Of a stretch of DNA of 64,000 nt, positions 53,319 to 61,349 are shown one piece after another. Every line of letters starts with the position of its first letter. Positions within the stretch are counted from its first letter, which is position 1. The DNA comes from Lachnospiraceae bacterium A4 (GTDB taxonomy: Bacteria; Bacillota; Clostridia; Lachnospirales; Lachnospiraceae). The DNA lies in assembly GCA_000403215.2 (NCBI GenBank), contig KE159564.1, forward strand, positions 78,483 to 142,482. The letters run 5' to 3'. Below the pieces are notes generated by a model, which was not told the origin of the DNA, made no database searches, and was given only the letters and a program-made list of their open reading frames with translations. The position numbers were made by a program, and so were the translations under genes.

Positions 53319-54453
53319 TTTCCTTCTCCTCCACTTTGATATAACGTTTTACCACTTCATCTATCGTCTTTTCCAGCGCTGATACTACTTTTCCATTCAA
53401 TTGGTATTCGCTCTCAACACTTTCCATATCCTTCTGCGCCAGCGAGATTTTTATGAGCGCGGACGGCACAGTTGCCTCCGACACCAGCACATCACTGCTG
53501 CCTGCCTCCTCAAATCCCTTCATTTGCACTGCTGTGATCTCCGCAAAGGCTTCAGCCATAACGACAGACAGATTTGCGCTATTGTAATCCGGTATAAAAT
53601 AAGCTGTGTTGCACAGCGCTGTCATAGTTGCCTGCGGCTCCTGCGTCTTGTCTATCTGTACGCCAAGTACCAGATCGGCGTGCATATCGTTTGCAAACTG
53701 TATGACCTCCGCCTGTGTATATTCCTCCTGCATATCTGGTGCCAGATACAGCCGCACCTGATGCGCCGCCGCCACTTTCTCCAGACGCTGCCGCCATTCT
53801 GGCAGCGCCAGACGGTTTCTGTCCTCATATGGCAGCCAGATTACCGCACTGGCAGTATATTGTTCGCCAGTCTCACGAAAATTTACAGTCAGTGCACTGT
53901 CATCTGCCGCCAGCTCATAATCATACCGGCCCACGCAGTAAACCTCCACCACAACATCCTCCTGCTGCCTGTAAACGCCCACTGCGTCCATGATGGAGGA
54001 ATCACTTACCAGTTCCACACTGTTTGGCATATATTTTGAATATCCCTGTAAGGTTATGACAAATTTATTCTGTGTAAACTCTTCCCTGATACTGATATTG
54101 CTGTCTGCGACTGGCTCTTTTAGCGGCAGCACCAGCCTGCTGTTGTTCTCATCGCGAAAAGTTGTCCGCACATTTAATTTGGGGGCAGAAGCTTTTGTCT
54201 CCTGCATGTTTACACTCTCCATCAAAAGACCGATACGGCTGTTCGCGTCAAAAAACCCTTCATACCGTTTAAACGCCATCATCATCACAGCGGATACCAC
54301 TGCAAAAACTATGGAAGCAGTCATCACACAGTGGTAAATCCGGTCTCTTTTCTCAGCAAGAAGCTGCTCGGCCTCTGCCCGTGTGAGCGCAGCTTTTTCA
54401 ATAAACCCGCTTTTTTTATTCAACGCTTGTGTTTCTGTATTCTCTGTCTGCAT
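53308..54453 (-). CDS. Membrane-anchored degenerate amidase-3-like protein
   Basis: 381 residues. One transmembrane helix near 40-62 (CVMTASIVFAVVSAVMMMAF), a beta-rich AMIN-like region (FVITLQGYSKYMPNSVELV) at about 125-210, then a C-terminal part with the layout of N-acetylmuramoyl-L-alanine amidase type 3. The zinc ligands are missing: DPGHGG is absent, SIHANA reads GVQIDKT (in HADLVLGVQIDKT), and the VELG glutamate region reads SALIKIS. It should be a cell-wall-directed but non-catalytic protein, perhaps a peptidoglycan-binding adaptor. Start at 54453 has GGAGAAGA and lies 38 bases inside the methyltransferase gene. Confidence 0.72.
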   Translation of the reverse strand: MQTENTETQALNKKSGFIEKAALTRAEAEQLLAEKRDRIYHCVMTASIVFAVVSAVMMMAFKRYEGFFDANSRIGLLMESVNMQETKASAPKLNVRTTFRDENNSRLVLPLKEPVADSNISIREEFTQNKFVITLQGYSKYMPNSVELVSDSSIMDAVGVYRQQEDVVVEVYCVGRYDYELAADDSALTVNFRETGEQYTASAVIWLPYEDRNRLALPEWRQRLEKVAAAHQVRLYLAPDMQEEYTQAEVIQFANDMHADLVLGVQIDKTQEPQATMTALCNTAYFIPDYNSANLSVVMAEAFAEITAVQMKGFEEAGSSDVLVSEATVPSALIKISLAQKDMESVESEYQLNGKVVSALEKTIDEVVKRYIKVEEKENES

Positions 54454-55612
54454 TCTTCTCCATACCTGAATTATTTTTAGGCGGACGCGGTCCCAAGAAC
54501 TGATAATAATAGGTTTTCATCATCCCATTATAGATTTTCCGGTTTTTGTCTGCTTTTCTCCCGATTTCCTTCTCTGCCTCCTCATGCGAGGTAATCATGT
54601 AGAGCGACCATGTGTCGAGACTTTGAAACCGCTTGCCCAGCTTCCTGTACAAAGGCGGGATTGCAGCTTTTTCCTCAAGCCGCTCTCCATAGGGCGGATT
54701 CGTAATTATAAATCCATATTTTCCCTCATGTGACAGTTCACCCACGTCCTTCTGCTCAAATTGAATCATGTGGCTTATGCCTGCAAGACGGGCATTCTGC
54801 TCTGCAAGACGTATCATTTCCGGGTCTATATCACTGCCTTCGATTCTGACATCTACAGACAAATCAACCATCTCCCGCGCTTCCTCATAGCAGTCATCCC
54901 ACACCTTTTTGGCGATGAGATGCTGCCACTTCTGGGCTGTGAAGCCGCGTTTCATGCCGGGCGCAATGTTCGCTGCCATGAGCGCTGCCTCGATTGGTAT
55001 TGTGCCGCTGCCGCAAAAAGGGTCTACGAGAAGCCTGTCACGCCTCCACGGTGTGAGCATGATGAGGGCGGCTGCGAGGTTCTCCGCAATCGGCGCTTTT
55101 GCCGTTAGTTTGCGGTATCCTCTTTTATGTAGTGACTCCCCTGTCGTGTCAAGCCCTACTGTCACTTGGTCTTTCATCAGAAAGACCCGTATTGGAAAGT
55201 GCTGTCCCTCCTCCGCAAACCAGCTTACATGGTACACTTGCTTCAAGCGTTCTACCATCGCCTTTTTCATGATGGACTGTATATCAGACGGGGAAAAGAG
55301 CTTGCTCTTGATACTCGCAGCCTTCGCCACCCAGAATTTCCCATCTGCGGGAATATAGTCCTCCCATGGAATCTTTTTGGTATTTTCAAAAAGCTCGTCA
55401 AACGTCTCCGCCCGAAAACTGCCTGCTTTGATGAGAATCCGTTCAGCGGTCCTAAGCCCGATGTTGGCGCGGCAGACTGCCTCATCATCACCGATAAAAG
55501 TCACTCTGCCATCCTCCACCTGTGATACGTCATATCCAAGCTCTGTGATTTCCCTTTTCAGTACGGACTCCAGTCCAAAATGACAGGGCGCAATTAATTC
55601 ATATGTTTTCAT
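54416..55612 (-). CDS. THUMP-domain 23S rRNA guanine-N2 methyltransferase (RlmL/YpsC-like)
   Basis: 398 residues. N-terminal THUMP RNA-binding domain (about 45-155), then a class I SAM methyltransferase with LLVDPFCGSGTIPIEAALMAANIAPG and the N2-guanine catalytic motif IITNPPYGERL near 305. Bacillus YpsC and the N-terminal half of E. coli RlmL are homologues that modify 23S rRNA G2445. GGAGTATAAGG precedes the start. First gene of an operon with the amidase-like protein, rdgB and the phosphoesterase. Confidence 0.93.
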   Translation of the reverse strand: MKTYELIAPCHFGLESVLKREITELGYDVSQVEDGRVTFIGDDEAVCRANIGLRTAERILIKAGSFRAETFDELFENTKKIPWEDYIPADGKFWVAKAASIKSKLFSPSDIQSIMKKAMVERLKQVYHVSWFAEEGQHFPIRVFLMKDQVTVGLDTTGESLHKRGYRKLTAKAPIAENLAAALIMLTPWRRDRLLVDPFCGSGTIPIEAALMAANIAPGMKRGFTAQKWQHLIAKKVWDDCYEEAREMVDLSVDVRIEGSDIDPEMIRLAEQNARLAGISHMIQFEQKDVGELSHEGKYGFIITNPPYGERLEEKAAIPPLYRKLGKRFQSLDTWSLYMITSHEEAEKEIGRKADKNRKIYNGMMKTYYYQFLGPRPPKNNSGMEKNADREYRNTSVE

Positions 55613-55708
55613 CCTTATACTCCGGTATCTTCCTTCAAAATAATAATCTCTTTAAAAATCTATGTTTTCTTTTATATATTATATTCATTAGCACCATCTG
55701 TCAAATAG

Positions 55709-55744
55709 AAAAAGGCAAAGCCTGATCGCAAGCCTTGCCTTTTC
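55709..55744 (-). terminator. Terminator of the Asn-rich protein gene
   Basis: A 14-bp stem with two G-U pairs (minus strand AAAAGGCAAGGCTT facing AGGCTTTGCCTTTT), continuing into TTCTATTTGAC; 16 bases after the stop codon. Confidence 0.75.
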
Positions 55745-55760
55745 CTGTCCCAGCACGGAT

Positions 55761-55907
55761 TTATTTGTTGTTATTATTGTTGTTTGTGCTGTTCTTGCAG
55801 TTCTTCTGGTTATTTTCAGAACTGTTGTTTGTGCTGTTCTGAGAATTCTGAGAATTCTGTGAATTGTTGTTTGTCTTGTTGTCGTAGTTGTTGTTTGTTC
55901 CAGCCAT
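55761..55907 (-). CDS. 48-aa Asn-rich small protein
   Basis: MAGTNNNYDNKTNNNSQ followed by repeated NSQNSQ units, a single Cys (NQKNCKNS) and an Asn7-Lys end; about half the residues are Asn. A strong GGAGGTAGC site precedes the ATG at 55907 and a dedicated terminator follows, so it is a genuine, separately expressed gene. The upstream extension to 56042 has no such site. Low-complexity Asn/Gln proteins of this size in spore formers are often spore-associated, but I cannot assign a family or function. Confidence 0.7.
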   Translation of the reverse strand: MAGTNNNYDNKTNNNSQNSQNSQNSTNNSSENNQKNCKNSTNNNNNNK

Positions 55908-56129
55908 AATGCTACCTCCAAATTTTAGGGTCTGTATCCCTTTTTTTTCAGACATACATCTGCTGCTGCATTTTTTGTATGCCTCAAGCACGTTTTTCAT
56001 GCTACACAGATATGATTTGCACAAATGCACCTTTTTATACAAGAATTTTTATTTACATAGTATGTTTACTTTGGATACACTGCCTAAATCTGACAAAAAT
56101 AGTTTGTTAGTTTTATTTTCAGAAAAATA

Positions 56130-56158
56130 TTGATTTTTAAACGGACTATTGATATACT
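56130..56158 (+). promoter_or_regulatory. Promoter of the small-RNA candidate
   Basis: TTGATT (56130-56135), 17-base spacer and TATACT (56153-56158) on the plus strand, in a stretch with no coding gene in that direction. Confidence 0.6.
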
Positions 56159-56164
56159 AATATC

Positions 56165-56266
56165 AGTAAAGAGATACTCCTTCAATCCTCTTTACAACCC
56201 TTATATATTAATTATTTATACTCCCCTTAACGAAAAACGGCCTTGTAACGGTCGTTTTTCTTTTTT
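56165..56266 (+). ncRNA. Candidate small regulatory RNA, about 100 nt
   Basis: Bounded by the promoter at 56130-56158 and a strong terminator at 56232-56266. The 5' part forms an 8-bp perfect hairpin GTAAAGAG/CTCTTTAC whose 14-base loop displays CTCCTT; a single-stranded AT-rich linker follows, ending in CTCCCC before the terminator. Both CU-rich words can pair with Shine-Dalgarno sequences, the usual seed in Gram-positive base-pairing RNAs. No open frame with a ribosome binding site is present. No family is recognised. The rest of the gene-free stretch 55908-56276 shows only AT-rich sequence and the leader of the Asn-rich gene. Confidence 0.5.
56232..56266. terminator. Bidirectional terminator of the small RNA and HAAS operon
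   Basis: 11-bp stem GAAAAACGGCC/GGTCGTTTTTC (one G-U pair), 7-base loop, T6 on the plus strand and CGTTTTTCGTT on the minus strand, 17 bases after the HAAS gene stop. Confidence 0.85.
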
Positions 56267-56276
56267 CTGATCTGTT

Positions 56277-56735
56277 TTATCTGTTCTGCCACCACCCACG
56301 GACAGCGCGAAGCACGAAACCTGCCAGCATGAAGAGAATGATATAAGGCGCCAAAAATACAAAAACGCGGAACACCACGGATAACACCAATAAAATCACC
56401 AGTACGACCAGACAGGTAATCAGCCAGCCCGGAAGGCGCCTGCGCTTGTTGTCCTCCGCCGTATCGTAGGCCTCCTCTGTCATTCTTGAGAAGTTTCCTG
56501 TCGTGCCGCTCCAGCGCTCTTTGCTCTCCGATGCAAACTTGCTGCTCTCCTCAATCGTTTTCGCTAAAAGTCTTGGGTCGCCGAGCGAGCGCAGTACATC
56601 GGACTCACTTCTGCCCGCCGCCGTCTGGCTGTTAATATACGAGCTATAATACTTGATATTATCCTGTATCAGATTCTCTGGGACTTTTCCATCCAGTGCT
56701 TCACGAAATTGTCTTAAAAATTCATCGCAGTTCAT
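56277..56735 (-). CDS. HAAS/DUF1700-domain membrane protein
   Basis: About 152 residues. N-terminal helical HAAS domain (FLRQFREALDGKVPEN, YYSSYINSQTAAGRSESDVLRSLGDPRLLAKTI split) and two C-terminal transmembrane helices (LPGWLITCLVVLVILLVLSV; VFLAPYIILFMLAGFVL). DUF1700 proteins occur with PadR regulators and envelope-stress genes; no PadR gene is next to this one. Start at 56735 is preceded by GGGGG. It follows a 128-aa gene after 20 bases and shares its transcript. Confidence 0.82.
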   Translation of the reverse strand: MNCDEFLRQFREALDGKVPENLIQDNIKYYSSYINSQTAAGRSESDVLRSLGDPRLLAKTIEESSKFASESKERWSGTTGNFSRMTEEAYDTAEDNKRRRLPGWLITCLVVLVILLVLSVVFRVFVFLAPYIILFMLAGFVLRAVRGWWQNR

Positions 56736-56755
56736 AAATACCCCCAACCATCTGC

Positions 56756-57142
56756 TTATGCTTGATCCATTCCCTTGCCCATTGTCAGTTTTTTCACATA
56801 TGCTGCAGGCTCTTTTTTCATATCAATCATGTCCCGAAACGCGTGAAGGACCATTCTGTCCTTATTGCAGGCAGCGGTGTTTTTTCCGGAATCCCTGATG
56901 AGATTGTACCTGTTCATCTGCCATATGTACAAGTCGGTCAGCCCATAGCCCTCACAGTGCACCTTGTCCCTGAGGGAATGGTGTTCGAGATAAAATACCA
57001 GCTCATCTGTCAGCTCTGAATCAAACACCAGTTCTTCCCACAATGCTTCACACCACTGTCTTGTCTCGCCCGCTGTTTCGCCCAGCGCCAAAAGCCGCTC
57101 ATACGCCTTAATGCGTCTGGCATCATACAATATTCCCGCCAT
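56756..57142 (-). CDS. Conserved hypothetical protein, 128 aa
   Basis: Soluble, helix-rich protein: ARRIKAYERLLALGETAGET, WCEALWEELVFDSELTDELVFYLEHH, YGLTDLYIWQMNRYNL, then VLHAFRDMIDMKKEPAAYVK. The pattern seems conserved in Lachnospiraceae by memory, but I know no function. GGGGCAGGA precedes the ATG. It is the first gene of the two-gene HAAS operon. Confidence 0.65.
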   Translation of the reverse strand: MAGILYDARRIKAYERLLALGETAGETRQWCEALWEELVFDSELTDELVFYLEHHSLRDKVHCEGYGLTDLYIWQMNRYNLIRDSGKNTAACNKDRMVLHAFRDMIDMKKEPAAYVKKLTMGKGMDQA

Positions 57143-57274
57143 ATTCCTGCCCCGCTTTTTATATCATTTTTTATCATAATGACTATTTGTCCTTACCGAA
57201 TAATTCCATCATATCATACGAAATGGATTAGGTAAATTAACGAATTATAAAATTTCTAAAAAAATCCCAATCTA

Positions 57275-58285
57275 TCAAACTGGCGCAACAGAGCCGCCCA
57301 CAACCAGCTCTCCACGCATCATATACTGTGTAATCGGCGTCGCGCGCGGATTTTCAATCAGACGAATCAGCTCTTGTGCCGCCATGCACCCGATTCCGCT
57401 TGTATCCTGCCGGTATGTGGTGAGCTGCGGCTCGAGCTGAGAGGCGATCAGAATGCCGTCATAGCCTGCAATGGAGATATCCTCCGGCACGCGCAGTCCC
57501 CTGTCTTTAATCGCATTCATGCCGCCAATTGCCGAAAAGTCGTCAGCATATAAAATACACGTCGGCGCAGGATTGAACGCTAACAGTTTATTGGTCAGTA
57601 TTCCCGCTGTGTAAGAATCCCTGTATCTTCCCCTTTGCAGCAATTCCTCCCGAAGCGGTATCTTTTTATTTTCAAAAAAACGGCAGTACGCCGAGACTCT
57701 GTTGGTCGTCACCATGGCGTCCTCCCCATAAATATAGGCAACCTCTCTGTGCCCCTGCGCATAAATATAAGAAAGCAGGCTCTCCATGCCCTCGACATTG
57801 TCGGACATCACAGCAATCCTTCCATGATACAGATAATCGACTGTGACAACCGGCAGTCTGCTGTCGAGAAGCTCTGTCACTTCCGGGTCGCTGTAGTCTG
57901 CGACTGCGATCATCACGCCGTCCATTCCTCTATAAACCGTATGCTCGAGATAAGACATTCTGTCTTTCCGAAGCTTTGAATTTGATAAAAAAGTAATGTC
58001 ATACCCTGCGTGCTCTGCCGTCGTTCTGAAATGTTCAAGAATCTGGGAAAAATAACCATGTGTCAGGCCGCTTCCGGACTCCTCCCGGTATAACACCCCA
58101 AGATTATAAGAACGGTTCGTCTTTAGCGCCCGCGCAGATGCATTGGGATGATAGCCCAGCTCCTTCGCCGCCTTCTTCACCCGCTGCTTGGTCTCCTCGC
58201 CAATGTCCTCCTGATTATTCAATGCTTTGCTGACCGTAGCAACCGACACGCCGCAGGCAGCAGCAATATCCTTCATGGAAACCAT
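57275..58285 (-). CDS. LacI-family transcriptional repressor
   Basis: About 336 residues. N-terminal helix-turn-helix MKDIAAACGVSVATVSKALN with the hinge helix NASARALKTNRS; periplasmic-binding-protein-like core (GMDGVMIAVADYSDPEVTELL, SIAGYDGILIASQLEPQLTTYRQD) binding a sugar effector. It is divergent from the cellobiose phosphorylase gene and is its likely regulator, with a cello-oligosaccharide or derivative as inducer (inference). Start at 58285 has GAGAGGAG upstream; the frame to 58354 runs through its own promoter. Confidence 0.93.
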   Translation of the reverse strand: MVSMKDIAAACGVSVATVSKALNNQEDIGEETKQRVKKAAKELGYHPNASARALKTNRSYNLGVLYREESGSGLTHGYFSQILEHFRTTAEHAGYDITFLSNSKLRKDRMSYLEHTVYRGMDGVMIAVADYSDPEVTELLDSRLPVVTVDYLYHGRIAVMSDNVEGMESLLSYIYAQGHREVAYIYGEDAMVTTNRVSAYCRFFENKKIPLREELLQRGRYRDSYTAGILTNKLLAFNPAPTCILYADDFSAIGGMNAIKDRGLRVPEDISIAGYDGILIASQLEPQLTTYRQDTSGIGCMAAQELIRLIENPRATPITQYMMRGELVVGGSVAPV

Positions 58286-58318
58286 ATTTGTCCACTCCTC
58301 TCTTCCGTAAGACGCAAT

Positions 58319-58328
58319 CGTTTTCGTA
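58319..58328. promoter_or_regulatory. LacI-type operator candidate, repressor side
   Basis: CGTTTTCGTA occurs here, just downstream of the repressor's -10 box, and again exactly 200 bases away before the phosphorylase gene. Placement fits autorepression. Confidence 0.5.
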
Positions 58329-58333
58329 TGATT

Positions 58334-58362
58334 ATCATATACGATATTGTACAATATTTCAA
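58334..58362 (-). promoter_or_regulatory. Promoter of the LacI-type gene
   Basis: Minus strand TTGAAA (58362-58357), 17-base spacer containing the palindrome TATTGTACAATA, and TATGAT (58339-58334). Confidence 0.65.
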
Positions 58363-58508
58363 GTAATCCAGTAGATTTTTTATTTGTTTTTACTATATTG
58401 GACGCTCTGTAAAATTTATTGTGCCTATAATTGTAGTACTTACTATATTTTATTTCTAAAATTTCTCTTGCTTTCTCCCAAATACTGTGATAGATTAAGT
58501 TTATCAGA

Positions 58509-58538
58509 TTTACTTAAACGTTTTCGTAAATATATAGA
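58509..58538 (+). promoter_or_regulatory. Cellobiose phosphorylase promoter with embedded operator
   Basis: TTTACT (58509-58514), 18-base spacer, TATAGA (58533-58538). The spacer holds the palindromic core AAACGTTT (58516-58523), centred on CG as in LacI-family operators, overlapping the second CGTTTTCGTA copy (58519-58528). A repressor bound there would block RNA polymerase. Confidence 0.55.
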
Positions 58539-58583
58539 ATTAATTAAAAATATTAAAAAAATGCTGTAAAGGAGAAGCACGCT

Positions 58584-61019
58584 ATGAAATTCGGATACTT
58601 TGATGACGCGAACCGCGAATATGTCATTACCACCCCCAAAACCCCGCTGCCTTGGATTAACTATCTGGGATGCGGAGATTTTTTCTCCCTCATCTCAAAT
58701 ACCTGCGGCGGCTATACCTTCTACAAAGATGCCAAACTGCTGCGCCTGACGCGCTACCGCTACAATGATGTCCCCTACGATACCAACGGCAAATATTTTT
58801 ACATAAAAGACGGCGGCACGGTCTGGAATCCGGGATGGCAGCCCTGCAAGACAGCGCTTGACAGTTATGAGTGCCGTCATGGCATTGGCTACAGCCGATT
58901 TACGGCTTCCAAAAATAAGGTGCAGGCGTCCGTCCTCACCTTTGTTCCGATGAATGACAACTGTGAGCTCACTCAGCTCAAGCTCAAGAACACAGGCACT
59001 GTTGAGAAAAAAATTTCGCTGTTTTCTTATGTGGAGTGGTGTCTGTGGAATGCCGACGATGATTCCAGAAATTTCCAGCGGAATCTGAGCACCGGCGAGG
59101 TAGAGGTCATCGGCTCGGCAATCTATCACAAGACAGAGTACCGTGAGCGCCGCAATCATTATGCCGTCTATACTGTCAACACCGATGTGGACGGTTTTGA
59201 TACCATACGCGAACGTTTTATCGGTATGTACAACGGCGCTGACAAACCGGAGGCTGTGATGGCTGGCAAGTGCACGAACTCTGTCGCGAGCGGCTGGTCC
59301 CCCATCGCCGCACACCAGATTGACATCACGCTTGCGCCGGGTGAGGAAAAATCCTATGTATTTCTTCTCGGTTATCTGGAAAATCCAGCCGGGGAAAAGT
59401 TCGAGGCGCCGAATGTGGTGAACAAAAAACCCGCTCATGCCATGATCGCAAAGTACAGCTCGGACGCTGCCGTCGAGCAGGCATTTGCAGCGTTAAATGC
59501 CTACTGGAACGACCTGCTCAGCCGCTATGTCGTGTCGTCCGCCAACGACAAGGTGAACCGAATGGTCAATATCTGGAACCAGTATCAATGTATGGTGACA
59601 TTCAACATGAGCCGCTCTGCCTCCTACTACGAATCCGGCATTGGGCGCGGAATGGGATTTCGCGATTCCTGCCAAGACCTGCTTGGCTTCGTACATCTAA
59701 TTCCAGACCGCGCAAGAGAGCGCATCATTGATATTGCCTCCACGCAGTTTCAGGACGGCAGCGCGTACCACCAGTACCAGCCGCTCACCAAAAAGGGCAA
59801 CGCGGATATCGGAAGCGGCTTTAACGATGACCCGCTCTGGCTGATTGCAGGGACAAGCGCCTATGTCCGCGAGACAGGCGATATCTCTATCTTAAAGGAA
59901 ATGGTGCCCTATGACAATGACATGACGGTTGCCACGCCGCTAATGGAGCACTTAAAACGCTCATTTGACTACATCGTAACCCACAAAGGCCCGCACAAGC
60001 TGCCGCTCATCGGACGCGCAGACTGGAATGACTGTCTGAATCTCAACTGCTTCTCTGAGCATCCGGGTGAATCCTTCCAGACATTCGGCCCAAGCGAAGG
60101 TCCCGTCGCGGAGTCTGTCTTTATCGCAGGCATGTTTGTCAAATACGGGGAAGAATATGCACAGCTTGCAGAACTGCTCGGCGATGCGCAGGAAGCGAAA
60201 CGCGCAAGAGATGAGGTCGCGCTCATGTATGACGCGGTACTCAAAGACGGCTGGGACGGCGACTGGTTTGTGCGGGCGTATGATGCACACAGCCGCAAGG
60301 TCGGCTCTAAGGAGTGCGAGGAGGGGCAGATCTATATTGAGCCGCAAGGATTCTGCGTACTTGCGGGCATCGGTGTCAAAGAAGGGCTTGCGCAAAAAGC
60401 ACTAAACTCCGTAAAAGAACGGCTCGACACCCAATATGGCATTATGCTCTTACAGCCTGCCTACACAAAGTATCATATTGAACTGGGTGAAATCTCCTCC
60501 TATCCGCCCGGCTACAAAGAAAATGCCGGCATCTTCTGTCATAACAATCCGTGGGTTTCCATCGCAGAGACTGTGCTTGGACACGGCAACAGAGCCTTTG
60601 AGATTTACCAGAAAACATGTCCGGCTTACGTGGAGGAAATCAGCGAAATCCACCGGACAGAGCCCTATGTATACTCGCAGATGGTCGCAGGGCGTGACGC
60701 AAAATATCACGGCGAGGCAAAAAACAGCTGGCTCACCGGAACTGCCGCGTGGACATTCGCCAATATCTCACAGTATATCCTCGGCGTGTATCCAACGCAC
60801 ACAGGACTCCGTGTAGACCCCTGTGTGCCTGAGGGTTTTGGTGATTTCAAGCTGACAAGACGATTCCGCGGTACAGTCTATCATATTACAGTCATGAATC
60901 CACACAATGTTCAGAAGGGCGTTGTCTCTATGACCGTGGATGGGGTAAAAACTGACGGCTGTGTCATTCCATTCGAGGCTGGAAAGTCTGATGTGAATGT
61001 CGAGCTTGTGATGGGATAA
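58584..61019 (+). CDS. GH94 cellobiose phosphorylase
   Basis: 811 residues, the standard length for the family. It cleaves cellobiose with phosphate into glucose 1-phosphate and glucose in the cytoplasm, saving ATP. N-terminal beta-sandwich (1-280; [31 protein letters not shown] in two halves), helical linker, alpha/alpha barrel with [14 protein letters not shown], the catalytic Asp in [10 protein letters not shown] (about 483) and the phosphate-binding [16 protein letters not shown] and GTAAWTF segments. AAAGGAG precedes the ATG. Monocistronic, ended by a 16-bp hairpin, divergent from the LacI gene. Confidence 0.93.
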   Translation: MKFGYFDDANREYVITTPKTPLPWINYLGCGDFFSLISNTCGGYTFYKDAKLLRLTRYRYNDVPYDTNGKYFYIKDGGTVWNPGWQPCKTALDSYECRHGIGYSRFTASKNKVQASVLTFVPMNDNCELTQLKLKNTGTVEKKISLFSYVEWCLWNADDDSRNFQRNLSTGEVEVIGSAIYHKTEYRERRNHYAVYTVNTDVDGFDTIRERFIGMYNGADKPEAVMAGKCTNSVASGWSPIAAHQIDITLAPGEEKSYVFLLGYLENPAGEKFEAPNVVNKKPAHAMIAKYSSDAAVEQAFAALNAYWNDLLSRYVVSSANDKVNRMVNIWNQYQCMVTFNMSRSASYYESGIGRGMGFRDSCQDLLGFVHLIPDRARERIIDIASTQFQDGSAYHQYQPLTKKGNADIGSGFNDDPLWLIAGTSAYVRETGDISILKEMVPYDNDMTVATPLMEHLKRSFDYIVTHKGPHKLPLIGRADWNDCLNLNCFSEHPGESFQTFGPSEGPVAESVFIAGMFVKYGEEYAQLAELLGDAQEAKRARDEVALMYDAVLKDGWDGDWFVRAYDAHSRKVGSKECEEGQIYIEPQGFCVLAGIGVKEGLAQKALNSVKERLDTQYGIMLLQPAYTKYHIELGEISSYPPGYKENAGIFCHNNPWVSIAETVLGHGNRAFEIYQKTCPAYVEEISEIHRTEPYVYSQMVAGRDAKYHGEAKNSWLTGTAAWTFANISQYILGVYPTHTGLRVDPCVPEGFGDFKLTRRFRGTVYHITVMNPHNVQKGVVSMTVDGVKTDGCVIPFEAGKSDVNVELVMG

Positions 61020-61049
61020 GCGGCATAGTTCCTTTGGACGTCCGTATAC

Positions 61050-61085
61050 CTAAAAAGGATATTGCGAAAGCAATATCCTTTTTAG
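61050..61085. terminator. Bidirectional terminator between GH94 and the feoB-linked gene
   Basis: Perfect 16-bp stem CTAAAAAGGATATTGC/GCAATATCCTTTTTAG closed by a GAAA tetraloop. T-runs lie within the arms, so it can stop both convergent transcripts. It overlaps the stop codon of the minus-strand gene. Confidence 0.85.
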
Positions 61086-61309
61086 TGAATCTCCCTGTCT
61101 GATTTTCCCGCGCTGAGATCGGTGTACATATCAAGCAGTCCCACCGTCTCTGTGGCAGGTCTGCCATAGCTGTGACAGCACTTGTGCGACACAGACTTTT
61201 CATCTGCTGCATTGTCGTCAAAAATAACGCTCATGCGGGCTGCCCCATGCTCCAGTTCACTGTCAAGATGTCTCAGAATCTCATCAATCATATGCTCATT
61301 TGAATCCAT
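61082..61309 (-). CDS. 75-aa protein downstream of feoAB
   Basis: MDSNEHMIDEILRHLDSEL, then GAARMSVIFDDNAADEKSV, CCHSYGRPATETVGLLDMY and a polar end. It has two adjacent Cys plus several His and acidic residues that could bind metal, but no membrane helix. AAGGGGGAG precedes the ATG. The gene begins 40 bases after the feoAB stop and must be co-transcribed with it. I know no family; its place suggests an accessory role in iron uptake. Confidence 0.6.
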   Translation of the reverse strand: MDSNEHMIDEILRHLDSELEHGAARMSVIFDDNAADEKSVSHKCCHSYGRPATETVGLLDMYTDLSAGKSDREIH

Positions 61310-61349
61310 TGCACTCCCCCTTTCTATCCTGTATACATCAAGGTAATCC

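Noticed and set aside
58695..59438. 247-codon minus-strand frame
   Set aside because: Mirror of the GH94 phosphorylase; no ribosome binding site and no recognisable domain.
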